This document shows, piece by piece, positions 1 to 8,141 of a DNA stretch of 64,000 nucleotides; the first letter of the stretch is position 1, and each line of letters starts with the position of its first letter. The stretch comes from JBQLZQ01 sp052168355 (GTDB lineage: Bacteria > Pseudomonadota > Alphaproteobacteria > DSM-16000 > Inquilinaceae). The position numbers and the translations under genes were made by a program. Location of the stretch: the NCBI GenBank assembly GCA_052168355.1, contig JBQLZQ010000020.1:1-64000 (forward strand), read 5' to 3'. The notes under the pieces were generated by a model that made no database searches, was not told where the DNA came from, and was given only the letters and a program-made list of their open reading frames with translations.

Positions 1-5
1 ATTCA

Positions 6-43
6 CGTCATTGGTGGAAGCGGATCCGCTTCCACCAATGACG
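6..43. repeat. 38-bp perfect palindrome downstream of deoA
   Basis: Each half is the exact reverse complement of the other, centred on a GGATCC core, so RNA from either strand could form a 17-19 bp hairpin. It begins 9 bases after the deoA stop codon in the direction of transcription. There is no T-run on the minus-strand exit side, so a classical rho-independent terminator is not fully supported. It may act as a 3'-end stabilising hairpin, as a bidirectional terminator serving a gene outside the window, or as a protein-binding site. Confidence 0.6.
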
Positions 44-51
44 ATCGCGCT

Positions 52-1410
52 CTAGTCGCCGGCAATCCGTCCGGTCACCGCCGGAGACGGTTCCGGCTGC
101 ACATCGGCGACGGCCATGGCGGCGCGAACGGCGGCTGCCGCGCGATCGGCTTCGGCATCGCTGCTTGCATGGACGACGGCCAGCGGTGAAGCCCCCGGCC
201 CCACCGCGTCGCCAAGACCCGCCACATCGGTCAGGCCGACGGCATGATCGATCGCGTCCCCTGGTGCGGCGCGGCCGCCGCCAAGACCGATTATGGCGAT
301 GCCCAGGGCCCGTGCGTCGATGGCGGCGACGAAACCGGCCCCGGTCGCGTCCACCGCGCGGCGGATGGGCGCCGCCGGCAGATACCGATCCGCTGCCTCG
401 ACAAAGTCCGCCGGCCCGCCAAGCCCCGCGACCATGCGCCCGAACCGCTCCGCCGCCGCCCCGCTGTCCAGTACGCCGTCGATCCGGCTGCGGGCCGCCT
501 CGATACCCGGGGCCAGGCCGCCGAGAACCAGAAGCTCGGCGCTGAGCGCCACCGCGACCTCGCGCAGGCGTGCATCGGCGGGATCGCCGCGCAGCATCGA
601 GACCGCTTCGGCGACCTCCACGGCGTTGCCGGCGGTGCGGCCCAGCACCTGGTCCATATCGGTCAGCAGGGCGACCGTGGCCATTCCCGCGCCGTTGGCC
701 ACGGTAACCAGGCTTTCCGCCAGGGCGCGGGCATCGCCGGGATCGGGTTTGAAGGCGCCGGATCCGAACTTGACGTCGAGCACCAGAGCGTCGAGCCCGG
801 CGGCAAGTTTCTTGGACAGGATGGAAGCGGTGATCAGGTCGACGGATTCGACCGTGCCGGTGACATCGCGGATGGCGTAGATGCGCCGGTCGGCCGGGGC
901 GATGTCGTCGGTGGCGCCGATGATGGCGCATCCCGCCTGCCGCACCACCTGCTCCAGCGTCGCCGTGTCGGGTTGGGTTCTATAGCCGGGGATGCTGTCG
1001 AACTTGTCGAGCGTGCCGCCGGTATGGCCCAGCCCCCGGCCCGAGATCATCGGCACATAGCCGCCGCACGCGGCGATCACCGGCCCGAGGATCAGGCTGA
1101 CCTTGTCGCCGACGCCGCCGGTCGAATGCTTATCCAGCACCGGGCCGTCCAACCCCTTCAACGACCAATCCAACACGGTGCCGGACTGGGTCATGGCGCG
1201 GGTCAACGCCACGCGTTCCGCCAGGGTCATGCCCTTGAGCAATATGGCCATGCACAGGGCGGCGATCTGGCCCTCGGTCACGCTGTCGTCTGTGACCCCG
1301 GCGATGAAGGCGGAAATCTCGTGCTCGTCCAGGACCGCGCCGTCGCGCTTGCGGCGGATCACCTCCTGGGGCAGGAACCGGCCGCTGTCCGGTCCCGGCT
1401 CACTCGCCAT
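52..1410 (-). CDS. deoA: Thymidine phosphorylase
   Basis: A 452-residue cytoplasmic enzyme that splits thymidine or deoxyuridine with phosphate to give the base and deoxyribose-1-phosphate. The glycosyltransferase family 3 helical domain is at about residues 15-85. The phosphate-binding motif DKHSTGGVGDKVS follows (Lys94, His95, Ser96), then the GRGLGHTGGTLDK segment and a C-terminal alpha/beta domain. Length is normal for the DeoA family. The ATG start overlaps the last 11 bases of the upstream aldehyde dehydrogenase gene, which points to translational coupling. It is the last gene of deoC-aldH-deoA. Pyrimidine-nucleoside phosphorylase (Pdp) is the alternative name; the deo context favours DeoA. 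Confidence 0.95.
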   Translation of the reverse strand: MASEPGPDSGRFLPQEVIRRKRDGAVLDEHEISAFIAGVTDDSVTEGQIAALCMAILLKGMTLAERVALTRAMTQSGTVLDWSLKGLDGPVLDKHSTGGVGDKVSLILGPVIAACGGYVPMISGRGLGHTGGTLDKFDSIPGYRTQPDTATLEQVVRQAGCAIIGATDDIAPADRRIYAIRDVTGTVESVDLITASILSKKLAAGLDALVLDVKFGSGAFKPDPGDARALAESLVTVANGAGMATVALLTDMDQVLGRTAGNAVEVAEAVSMLRGDPADARLREVAVALSAELLVLGGLAPGIEAARSRIDGVLDSGAAAERFGRMVAGLGGPADFVEAADRYLPAAPIRRAVDATGAGFVAAIDARALGIAIIGLGGGRAAPGDAIDHAVGLTDVAGLGDAVGPGASPLAVVHASSDAEADRAAAAVRAAMAVADVQPEPSPAVTGRIAGD

Positions 1411-3787
1411 AAGGCACCCAGATGTTCTTGACCTGGATGGCCCGGTTCAGCAGGTGCGGTCCTTCGGCCTGCGCGGCATCGAACCAGTCGTAGGCACGGC
1501 CATGATTGACCCAGGTCCGCTTGAGGTTGCCGACCGACGCGCGCTCCACCATGGCGCTGCCGGCCTTTGGCCCGTGATACCAGACGGCGTCGACCTCGTC
1601 GTGCTCGGCCAGGGTCCGCGCCAGATCGTCCCGCCCGCCGGTGACGATGTTGACCACGCCGGCCGGGACGTCCGACGTATCGAGCACCTGGTAGAAATCG
1701 GTCGCCGCCAGCGGGTGACGTTCCGACGGCACGGCGACGACGCGATTGCCCATGGCGACAGCCGCCCCGACCAGGGAGACGAAGGCCAGCAGCGGCGCTT
1801 CGTCGGGCGCCAGGATGCCGATGACGCCAAGCGGTTCGTGCATGGCCAGCGCGATCCCCCGCAACGGCGGAGCGTGCACCGCGCCGTCATACTTGTCGGC
1901 CCAGGCGGCAGCGGCGAACAGGCGGGCCACGGCGGCCTCGACCTCCCGTTCGGCGGCGCGGCGCCGGTCTCCGGTCATGGCGGTCAGGCGATCGCGGAAT
2001 TCCGATCCCCGGGCGGCCAGGTTCTCAGCCACGTAGTAAAGGATCTGGGCGCGGGCGTGGCCGTTGGTTCGGGCCCAGCCGTCCGCCTTGCGCGCGGCCT
2101 CCACGGCGTTGCGGATGTCCTTGCGGTTGCCTTCCCCGACCTCGGCCAGCCGCGTGCCGTCGGGCCCGAAAACCGGCCGGCTGTAGCCCCCGTCGGGCCG
2201 CGCCTGCCTGCCGCCGACATACATCTTGGCCGTGCGGTCGACGGCGGGCAGCCCGTCGGCCGGCTCGCGGTCTCGCGGGGTCGCGGGCTCGGGCGCGGCG
2301 GCGCAGGCCTTCAGGCCGGCAAGCCAGGTGGGCCGCAGATATTCGCCCATTCCTTCGCGCCCGCCTTCGCGGCCGAAACCGGATTCCCGGTAGCCGCCGA
2401 AACCGCAGGCGGCGTCGAACAGGTTGGTGCTGTTGACCCAGACGACCCCGGCCTTCAGCTTTGGCGCGATGTCCAGCGCCAGGTTGATGCTTTCCGACCA
2501 GACGCTGGCGGCCAGGCCGTACCGGCTGTTGTTGGCCAGCGCCACCGCTTCCTCGGGCGTGCGGAATGTCATGGCCACGGCGACCGGTCCGAAGATCTCC
2601 TCCTGGGCGACGGTCGCGGACGGGGCGACGTCGCTGAACAGGGTCGGCGGGTAGAAACAACCGCTTTCCGGCGATGCCCAGGATGGGCGCCACATGGTTC
2701 CGCCCTCGGCCACGCCCTGGGCGACCAGCCGCTCGATCCGCTCCATCTGGACGGGCGCGACGATGGCGCCGATGTCGATGGCTTTGTCCAGCGGGTTGCC
2801 CTGCCGAAGCGTCTCCATGCGGGCGCGCAGCTTGGCCAGCATGGCCGGCGCCACGCCTTCCTGCAGCAGCAGGCGCGACCCGGCGCAGCAGACCTCGCCC
2901 TGGTTGAACCAGATGGCGTCGACCACGCCCTCGACGGCGCTGTCCAGGTCGGCGTCGTCGAATACGATGAACGGCGACTTGCCGCCCAGTTCCAGGGTCA
3001 GGGCCTTGCCGGTCCCCGCCGTCGCCTCGCGGATCAGGCGGCCGACCTCCGTCGACCCGGTGAAGGCCAGCTTGTCGATGCCCTCATGCCGCACGATCAG
3101 CTCGCCGGTCGCGCCGTCGCCGGTGACGATGTTGACGACGCCCGGCGGCAATCCCGCCTCCTGACACAGCTCGGCGAACAGGAGCGCGGTCAGGCTGGTG
3201 TATTCGGCCGGCTTCAACACAACCGTGTTGCCGGCGGCCAGGGCCGGGGCGATCTTCCAGGCCAGCATCAGCAGCGGGAAATTCCACGGGACGATCTGCC
3301 CGGCGACGCCCCACGGCTCCATGTCCGGAAACGTCGTTTCGATGAGCTGGGCCCAGCCGGCGTGGTGATAGAAATGGCGGGCGACCAGCGGGATGTCGAT
3401 GTCGCGGGTTTCGCGGATCGGCTTGCCGTTGTCCATGGTCTCGACCACCGCCAGCAGCCGGCTGTGCTTCTGGATCAGGCGGGCCAGGGCGTAGAGATGG
3501 CGTGCCCGCCCGTGGCCGCCCAGCTTGACCCAGGGGCCCTGCGCCTTGCGCGCCGCCTTTATCGCGGCATCGACATCGGCGGCGCCGGCCTGGGCGATGC
3601 TGGCCAGAACCTGGCCGGTGGCGGGATCCGTGCTGTCGAACCGGACCCCGTCCTTCGGCTTGACCCAGCGGCCGCCGACGAACAGGTCGAACGTCGCCTT
3701 GTGCCGGGCCAGCCAGGCACGGGCCGGGCCGTCGCCTTCCGGCGCCGGGCCATAATCCATGGTTTCGAAGATTTCGGCGATGCTCAT
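1400..3787 (-). CDS. Two-domain aldehyde dehydrogenase (ALDH16-like)
   Basis: A 795-residue protein with two aldehyde dehydrogenase domains in one chain. The first (about 35-500) is complete: PWNF with Asn169, the general-base Glu266 in ELGGK, and the catalytic Cys300 in NQGEVCCAGSR. The second (about 525-790) resembles the ALDH cofactor-binding fold but lacks both the ELGGK glutamate and the catalytic cysteine segment. This is the architecture known for bacterial ALDH16 enzymes, where the C-terminal half is non-catalytic. It lies between deoC and deoA: 15 bases after deoC and overlapping deoA by 11. The inferred job is NAD-dependent oxidation of the acetaldehyde released by DeoC. AGGAGG lies 11 bases before the ATG. 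Confidence 0.9.
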   Translation of the reverse strand: MSIAEIFETMDYGPAPEGDGPARAWLARHKATFDLFVGGRWVKPKDGVRFDSTDPATGQVLASIAQAGAADVDAAIKAARKAQGPWVKLGGHGRARHLYALARLIQKHSRLLAVVETMDNGKPIRETRDIDIPLVARHFYHHAGWAQLIETTFPDMEPWGVAGQIVPWNFPLLMLAWKIAPALAAGNTVVLKPAEYTSLTALLFAELCQEAGLPPGVVNIVTGDGATGELIVRHEGIDKLAFTGSTEVGRLIREATAGTGKALTLELGGKSPFIVFDDADLDSAVEGVVDAIWFNQGEVCCAGSRLLLQEGVAPAMLAKLRARMETLRQGNPLDKAIDIGAIVAPVQMERIERLVAQGVAEGGTMWRPSWASPESGCFYPPTLFSDVAPSATVAQEEIFGPVAVAMTFRTPEEAVALANNSRYGLAASVWSESINLALDIAPKLKAGVVWVNSTNLFDAACGFGGYRESGFGREGGREGMGEYLRPTWLAGLKACAAAPEPATPRDREPADGLPAVDRTAKMYVGGRQARPDGGYSRPVFGPDGTRLAEVGEGNRKDIRNAVEAARKADGWARTNGHARAQILYYVAENLAARGSEFRDRLTAMTGDRRRAAEREVEAAVARLFAAAAWADKYDGAVHAPPLRGIALAMHEPLGVIGILAPDEAPLLAFVSLVGAAVAMGNRVVAVPSERHPLAATDFYQVLDTSDVPAGVVNIVTGGRDDLARTLAEHDEVDAVWYHGPKAGSAMVERASVGNLKRTWVNHGRAYDWFDAAQAEGPHLLNRAIQVKNIWVPYGE

Positions 3788-3802
3788 GATCGGGAGAGCC
3801 TC

Positions 3803-4828
3803 CTAACCCAAAGGATGGCGGCGGCCTGCGGAATAGCGGCCGGTGGCATGGTGCTCCAACTGGCGCTCGATGTCGGCCAGCAGGCTGGAGGCGCCGATCC
3901 GGAACAGGTCGGGTTCCAGCCAGGGGCGGCCCAGCTCCTCGCGCATCAGGATCTGGAAGCCCAGCACGTCCTTGGCGGTCGAAATGCCGCCGGCCGGCTT
4001 GAACCCGATGGCATGGCCGGTCCAGTCCCGATAGGCGCGGATCATCCGGGTCATGACCAAGGCCACCGGCAGGGTGGCGTTGACCCCTTCCTTGCCGGTC
4101 GAGGTCTTGATGAAATCGGCGCCGGCCATCATGCAGACCAGGGAGGCGCGGGCGACATTGCGCAGGGTGGCGATGTCGCCGGTGGCCAGGATCGCCTTCA
4201 TGTGGGCGGGGCCGCAGGCGGCGCGGAACGCCCGTACCTCGTCATACAGCGCCTGCCAGTTGCCGGTCAGCACATGGGCGCGGGTGATGACGATGTCGAT
4301 CTCGGCCGCGCCGGCGGCGACCGAGGCCTCGATTTCCCGCACCCGCAGGTCCAAGGGCGACAGACCGGCGGGAAAGCCGGTGGACACGGCAGCGACCGGG
4401 ATGCCGCTGCCGTCCAGCGCCTCGACCGCCGTCTCGATCATGGTGTGATAGACGCAGACCGCGCCGACCGTCAGGTCCAGTCCGGTGATGCCCAGGGCGT
4501 CCAGCAGGTCGGCGCGCACCGGGCGGCGCGCCTTGGCGCACAGGCGCCGGACGCGGCCCGGCGTATCGTCGCCGGCCAGCGTGGTGAGATCGATGCAGGC
4601 GATGGCCTTGAGCAGCCAGGCGGCCTGCCAGTCCTTCTTGACCGTGCGCCGTCCCGCCAGGGTGGCGGTGCGCCGTTCGACGGCGCTCAGATTGACCCGC
4701 ACGTCCTCGACCCGGTCCAGTTCCAGGGCCGTGCCGGGGTTGCGGCCGGGCGAGTCATGCGGGGGCCGGCCCGGCAGGGTATGGACATTCCGGGGGGCGG
4801 CCGGCTCCGGCCGTTCACGGCCCGTCAT
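3803..4828 (-). CDS. deoC: Deoxyribose-phosphate aldolase
   Basis: A 341-residue class I aldolase that cleaves 2-deoxyribose-5-phosphate to acetaldehyde and glyceraldehyde-3-phosphate. The Schiff-base lysine is Lys241 in FIKTSTGK, the second catalytic lysine Lys277 in GFKPAGGI, and the catalytic aspartate Asp178 in EIDIV. The protein is longer than the E. coli enzyme because of about 70 extra N-terminal residues; the first 35 are Pro/Arg-rich and probably disordered. A GAGGAG sequence about 9 bases upstream supports the ATG. First gene of the deoC-aldH-deoA operon, divergent from the gene starting at 4949. Confidence 0.94.
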   Translation of the reverse strand: MTGRERPEPAAPRNVHTLPGRPPHDSPGRNPGTALELDRVEDVRVNLSAVERRTATLAGRRTVKKDWQAAWLLKAIACIDLTTLAGDDTPGRVRRLCAKARRPVRADLLDALGITGLDLTVGAVCVYHTMIETAVEALDGSGIPVAAVSTGFPAGLSPLDLRVREIEASVAAGAAEIDIVITRAHVLTGNWQALYDEVRAFRAACGPAHMKAILATGDIATLRNVARASLVCMMAGADFIKTSTGKEGVNATLPVALVMTRMIRAYRDWTGHAIGFKPAGGISTAKDVLGFQILMREELGRPWLEPDLFRIGASSLLADIERQLEHHATGRYSAGRRHPLG

Positions 4829-4948
4829 CGCCGTTGTTCTCCTCTCTCGTGTTCAGTCCTCTTGCGCGTTTGGGCGGCGTGCTCAAGGATCGTGGCGCGA
4901 GACCAGTGTGCACCATGTCGGTGCCGGAGGCGAGGGGAAGGACCGGGC
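4829..4948. promoter_or_regulatory. Divergent intergenic region deoC / SDH-like gene
   Basis: A 120-bp gap holds the 5' ends of the deo operon (minus) and the shikimate-dehydrogenase-like gene (plus). Both ribosome binding sites can be seen: GAGGAG on the minus side and AGGGGAAG on the plus side. No clear -35/-10 pair or strong inverted repeat was recognised. The call rests on position only. Confidence 0.4.
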
Positions 4949-5908
4949 ATGGAGCTGCGACCGCCGGAGGGCCCGGCCCTTTGCTTTGTCGGCGTATCGA
5001 CCGCGGGGTCGTTCATCAACAGTCTGTTTCCGGTGTGGGCCACTGTGCTGGGCCTGGGCGATGTCCGGCTGCACGGCATCGACCTGCCGCTGGAGGTGTC
5101 GCCCGACACGGTGCGGCGGACGGTCCGGTTCCTGGAGCGGACGGAAACGGTGCACGGCGCCCTGGTCACCACACACAAGATCGCGGTGCACCGCCATGCC
5201 AGCACGCTGTTCTCGACCCTCGACCGGTACGCCGTGGCATTGGGAGAGATCTCGTCCATCTCCAAACCGGGCGGCGGTCTGGCCGGTCATGCCAAGGATC
5301 CGATCACCGCCGGCCTGGCGCTGGATCGCATCGTCGACCGGGACCATTGGCAGGCCCGGCCGGCGGCCGCAGCGCTGCTGATGGGGTGCGGCGGCGCCTC
5401 CCTGGCACTGGCGGCCCACCTTCTGGAGCGGAGCCCGGCGGCCCGACCCGCCTCCATCGTTCTGACCGACCGCGATCCCGGCCGGGTCGCCCATGCGAGG
5501 GAGCGTCTGGACGCGTTCGGCAACAACGGTGCGGCTTCGGTCCGCATCGTCGCCGGGCCCGACGACCACGACACGATCATCGCCGGCCTGCCGGCCGGCA
5601 GCCTGGTGGTCAACGGCACCGGTCTGGGCAAGGACCGGCCCGGATCGCCGGTGGGAAACGACGCGCGGTTCCCAAAGAACGGGGCGGCCTGGGACTTCAA
5701 CTATCGCGGCGATCTGGAATTCCTGCGTCAGGCCCGCGCCAGCCAGGCGGAAAGGACGCTGACGGTGGCCGACGGCTGGGTCTATTTTCTGTATGGCTGG
5801 TCGTATGTCATCGCCGAGGTCTTTGGCATCGACCTGGATGCGGCCCTGACTGCCCAACTGGAAGCGGCCGCAGAGCGGGTGCGCGACAGCGCGTCAACCG
5901 GAACCTAG
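4949..5908 (+). CDS. Shikimate dehydrogenase-like oxidoreductase
   Basis: A 319-residue protein of the shikimate/quinate dehydrogenase superfamily, divergent from true AroE. The start is fixed by AGGGGAAG 8 bases before the ATG; the same frame is open far upstream but only by chance. The catalytic-type lysine is Lys77 in VTTHK and the partner aspartate Asp117 in AKDPITAG, so both key residues of the family are kept. A glycine-rich nucleotide-binding turn (MGCGGASLALA) is at about 145-154. The usual N-terminal shikimate-binding SxS motif is not evident, so the substrate is probably different. It sits between two nucleoside-salvage operons and ends 15 bases inside the convergent purine nucleoside phosphorylase gene. 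The substrate is unknown; a sugar-derived acid is only a guess. Confidence 0.8.
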   Translation: MELRPPEGPALCFVGVSTAGSFINSLFPVWATVLGLGDVRLHGIDLPLEVSPDTVRRTVRFLERTETVHGALVTTHKIAVHRHASTLFSTLDRYAVALGEISSISKPGGGLAGHAKDPITAGLALDRIVDRDHWQARPAAAALLMGCGGASLALAAHLLERSPAARPASIVLTDRDPGRVAHARERLDAFGNNGAASVRIVAGPDDHDTIIAGLPAGSLVVNGTGLGKDRPGSPVGNDARFPKNGAAWDFNYRGDLEFLRQARASQAERTLTVADGWVYFLYGWSYVIAEVFGIDLDAALTAQLEAAAERVRDSASTGT

Positions 5909-6718
5909 GCGCTTCAGGAAAGCCTCGATCAAACGGCCGAGATCAACGCCGGCATCGGTGGCCGCGCGCAGCGTCTGGTCGTGATCGACCGGGTCGTCGC
6001 TCATCCCGACCCCCAGATTGGTGATGACGGCGGTGCCGGTCACCCGCATCCCGCAATGGCGGGCCAGGATGCATTCCGGCACGGTGGACATGCCGACCGC
6101 GTCGGCGCCCAGCCGGGAAACCATCCGAACCTCCGCCGCCGTCTCGAAGCTGGGGCCCAGGACCGCGGCATATGTTCCGGCGGCAAGATCGACGCCGAGG
6201 GACGCGGCGGCATCGCGCTGGATGGCCTGAAGGTCCCGGTCGTAGGCGTCGACCATCGGCGGAAAGCGTGGACCGATTCGGTCGTCGTTGGGGCCAGCCA
6301 GCGGGTTGCCGCCCATGAGGTTGATGTGATCGGCGATGGTCATCAACCGGCCGGGCCCGACTTCCGGCCGCAGGCTGCCGGCGGCGCAGGTGAGATAGAT
6401 CAGGTCGCAGCCGAGCGCCCGACAGGTGCGCACCGGCATCGCCATCACGTCGTAGCCCTTGCCCTCATAGGCGTGGGCCCGCCCCTGAAGGCAGGCCACC
6501 GGCACCCCACCCAGCCGGCCCAGCACCAGCCGGCCGGCATGGCCCTGGACCCCCGGCCGGGGAAACCCGGGCAGATCGGCATAGGGTACGACGACGGCGT
6601 CCTCGATCCGGTCGGCCAGGGGGCCGAGGCCCGACCCCAGCACCAGGGCGGCGCGTGGGGCGAACCCAGGCGCCCGGGCGGCGACAATGGCGGCGGCTTC
6701 GGCCGACCTGCTGTCCAC
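5894..6718 (-). CDS. punA: Purine nucleoside phosphorylase (trimeric type)
   Basis: A 274-residue cytoplasmic enzyme that converts purine (deoxy)nucleosides and phosphate to the base and (deoxy)ribose-1-phosphate. Family features are the N-terminal LVLGSGLGPLAD phosphate loop, a GRAHAYEG-type segment with the conserved histidine, the VLGPSFETAAE motif and GADAVGMSTVPE, the substrate site of the trimeric PNP/MTAP family. The initiation codon is GTG, 6 bases after the cdd stop, so it is the last gene of the transporter-cdd-pnp operon. XapA-like specificity cannot be excluded. Confidence 0.92.
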   Translation of the reverse strand: MDSRSAEAAAIVAARAPGFAPRAALVLGSGLGPLADRIEDAVVVPYADLPGFPRPGVQGHAGRLVLGRLGGVPVACLQGRAHAYEGKGYDVMAMPVRTCRALGCDLIYLTCAAGSLRPEVGPGRLMTIADHINLMGGNPLAGPNDDRIGPRFPPMVDAYDRDLQAIQRDAAASLGVDLAAGTYAAVLGPSFETAAEVRMVSRLGADAVGMSTVPECILARHCGMRVTGTAVITNLGVGMSDDPVDHDQTLRAATDAGVDLGRLIEAFLKRLGSG

Positions 6719-6724
6719 GACCCG

Positions 6725-7156
6725 TTACCGGTCCAGATTGTCCGGGCCGAACGACCAGGGCAAGAGCGCGTCGAGGGTGGCGGTCCGGCGCAGCCCTTCC
6801 GGACCGCAAATATGGATCGGCGTGTCGGGGGCGGCAAATTCGCGGATGCGCTGGCGGCAGCCGCCACAGGGGCTGCACAAAAGCCCGTCGCCGGGACGGC
6901 CGCCGATGACCACCAGTTCGGCGATGCGCGTGTCGCCGGCGGCGACCATCAGCCCGATGGCCGACGCCTCGGCGCACTGGCCCTGCGGGTAGGCCGCGTT
7001 CTCGACATTGCAGCCGGCATGGATGCGGTCGCCGCTCAGGATCGCGGCGCCGACCGGGAAGCCCGAATAGGGCACATGGGCGTTGGCCCGGACGGCCAGG
7101 GCGGCGTCGAACAGGGCCTGGAACCGGGGGCCGGGCGGCGGGGTCGGAGCGGTCAC
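6725..7156 (-). CDS. cdd: Cytidine deaminase
   Basis: A 143-residue enzyme of the homotetrameric class that deaminates cytidine and deoxycytidine to uridine and deoxyuridine. Zinc ligands are Cys61 in the CAE motif (catalytic Glu63) and Cys97 and Cys100 in PCGGC. The FPVGAA and GCNVENAAYPQG substrate-binding segments are present. I chose the GTG just after the permease stop codon because AAGGAA lies upstream and because the family is about 130-145 residues long; the frame itself stays open far upstream. It lies between the permease and purine nucleoside phosphorylase genes. Confidence 0.93.
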   Translation of the reverse strand: MTAPTPPPGPRFQALFDAALAVRANAHVPYSGFPVGAAILSGDRIHAGCNVENAAYPQGQCAEASAIGLMVAAGDTRIAELVVIGGRPGDGLLCSPCGGCRQRIREFAAPDTPIHICGPEGLRRTATLDALLPWSFGPDNLDR

Positions 7157-7158
7157 GC

Positions 7159-8130
7159 TTACCGTTCCTTGACGTAAGGCTGGCCGATGGCCTTTGGCGC
7201 CACGGCCTTGCCGATAAAGCCGGCCAATAGGACCACGGTCATGATGTAGGGCAGCGCCTGGATGAACTGTACGGGGATTTCCCCGATGCCCGGTATCGCG
7301 ACGCCCTGCAGGCGCGCCTCGCTGGCCTCCAGGAAACCGAACAGAAGGCAGGTCAACAAGACCGGCACCGGGCGCCACTTGGCGAAGATGAGCGCCGCCA
7401 GCGCCAGGAAGCCCTTGCCCGCCGTCATGTCGCGGACGAAGGACGCGTTCTGCGCCACCGACAAGTAGGTGCCGGCGATGCCGCACAGCACACCGTTGAT
7501 CATCAGCGCGCGATAGCGAAGGCTCAGTACGCCGATGCCCGCTGTATCGACCGCGGCCGGGTTTTCGCCCACGGCACGCAGGCGTAGACCGAAGCGGCTG
7601 CGGTACAGCACCCATGCCGTGGCCGGCACCGCCGCCAGGGCGACATAAACCAGGAAATTGTGGCCGCTGAGCAGTTCGGAATAGAGACCGCCGATGATCG
7701 GCACGTCGGCCAGCGCGTCGGCGAACGGCAGATCGATCCTGAGGAACCGCGCATCGCCCGGCAGCGGCGGCGTCTGACCGCCGCGAGAGAACCAGGCGAT
7801 GCCCAGGGTCGGGGCGAGACCGGCGACCAGGATGTTGATGGCCACGCCGGACACCACCTGGTCGCCGCGATGGGTGATACAGGCGAACCCGTGAATCATC
7901 GCCAGGGCGACGGAGATGAGGATGCCGGCCCCCAACCCGAACCATGCCGACCCGGTGATGAACGCGACCGAGGCGGCGGCGAAGGCGGCCCCCAGCATCT
8001 TGCCCTCCAGGCCGATATCGACCACCCCCGACCTTTCTGAAAACAGACCGGCCAGAGCGGCCAGGATCAGGGGCGTGGCCACCCGCAGGGTCGAATCGAG
8101 CATCAGGATGACGAAGGTGAACGCTTCCAT
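7159..8130 (-). CDS. Nucleoside ABC transporter permease 2
   Basis: A 323-residue inner-membrane permease of the BPD_transp_2 family, with about eight to nine hydrophobic segments. It contains GLEGKMLGAAFAA near residue 42 and the family EAA-like loop SLRYRALMINGVLCG. It belongs to the NupC/YufQ type that pairs with BmpA-like binding proteins. It is 11 bases downstream of permease 1 and followed at once by cdd. The inferred role is half of the membrane channel importing purine and pyrimidine nucleosides. Confidence 0.9.
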   Translation of the reverse strand: MEAFTFVILMLDSTLRVATPLILAALAGLFSERSGVVDIGLEGKMLGAAFAAASVAFITGSAWFGLGAGILISVALAMIHGFACITHRGDQVVSGVAINILVAGLAPTLGIAWFSRGGQTPPLPGDARFLRIDLPFADALADVPIIGGLYSELLSGHNFLVYVALAAVPATAWVLYRSRFGLRLRAVGENPAAVDTAGIGVLSLRYRALMINGVLCGIAGTYLSVAQNASFVRDMTAGKGFLALAALIFAKWRPVPVLLTCLLFGFLEASEARLQGVAIPGIGEIPVQFIQALPYIMTVVLLAGFIGKAVAPKAIGQPYVKER

Positions 8131-8141
8131 GCCCCGCCCGC

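Noticed and set aside
1103..4948. Very long plus-strand open frame continuous with the shikimate-dehydrogenase-like gene
   Set aside because: It is antisense to deoA, the aldehyde dehydrogenase and deoC, has no domain-like sequence, and arises from few stop codons in GC-rich DNA. The real gene starts at 4949 with a ribosome binding site.
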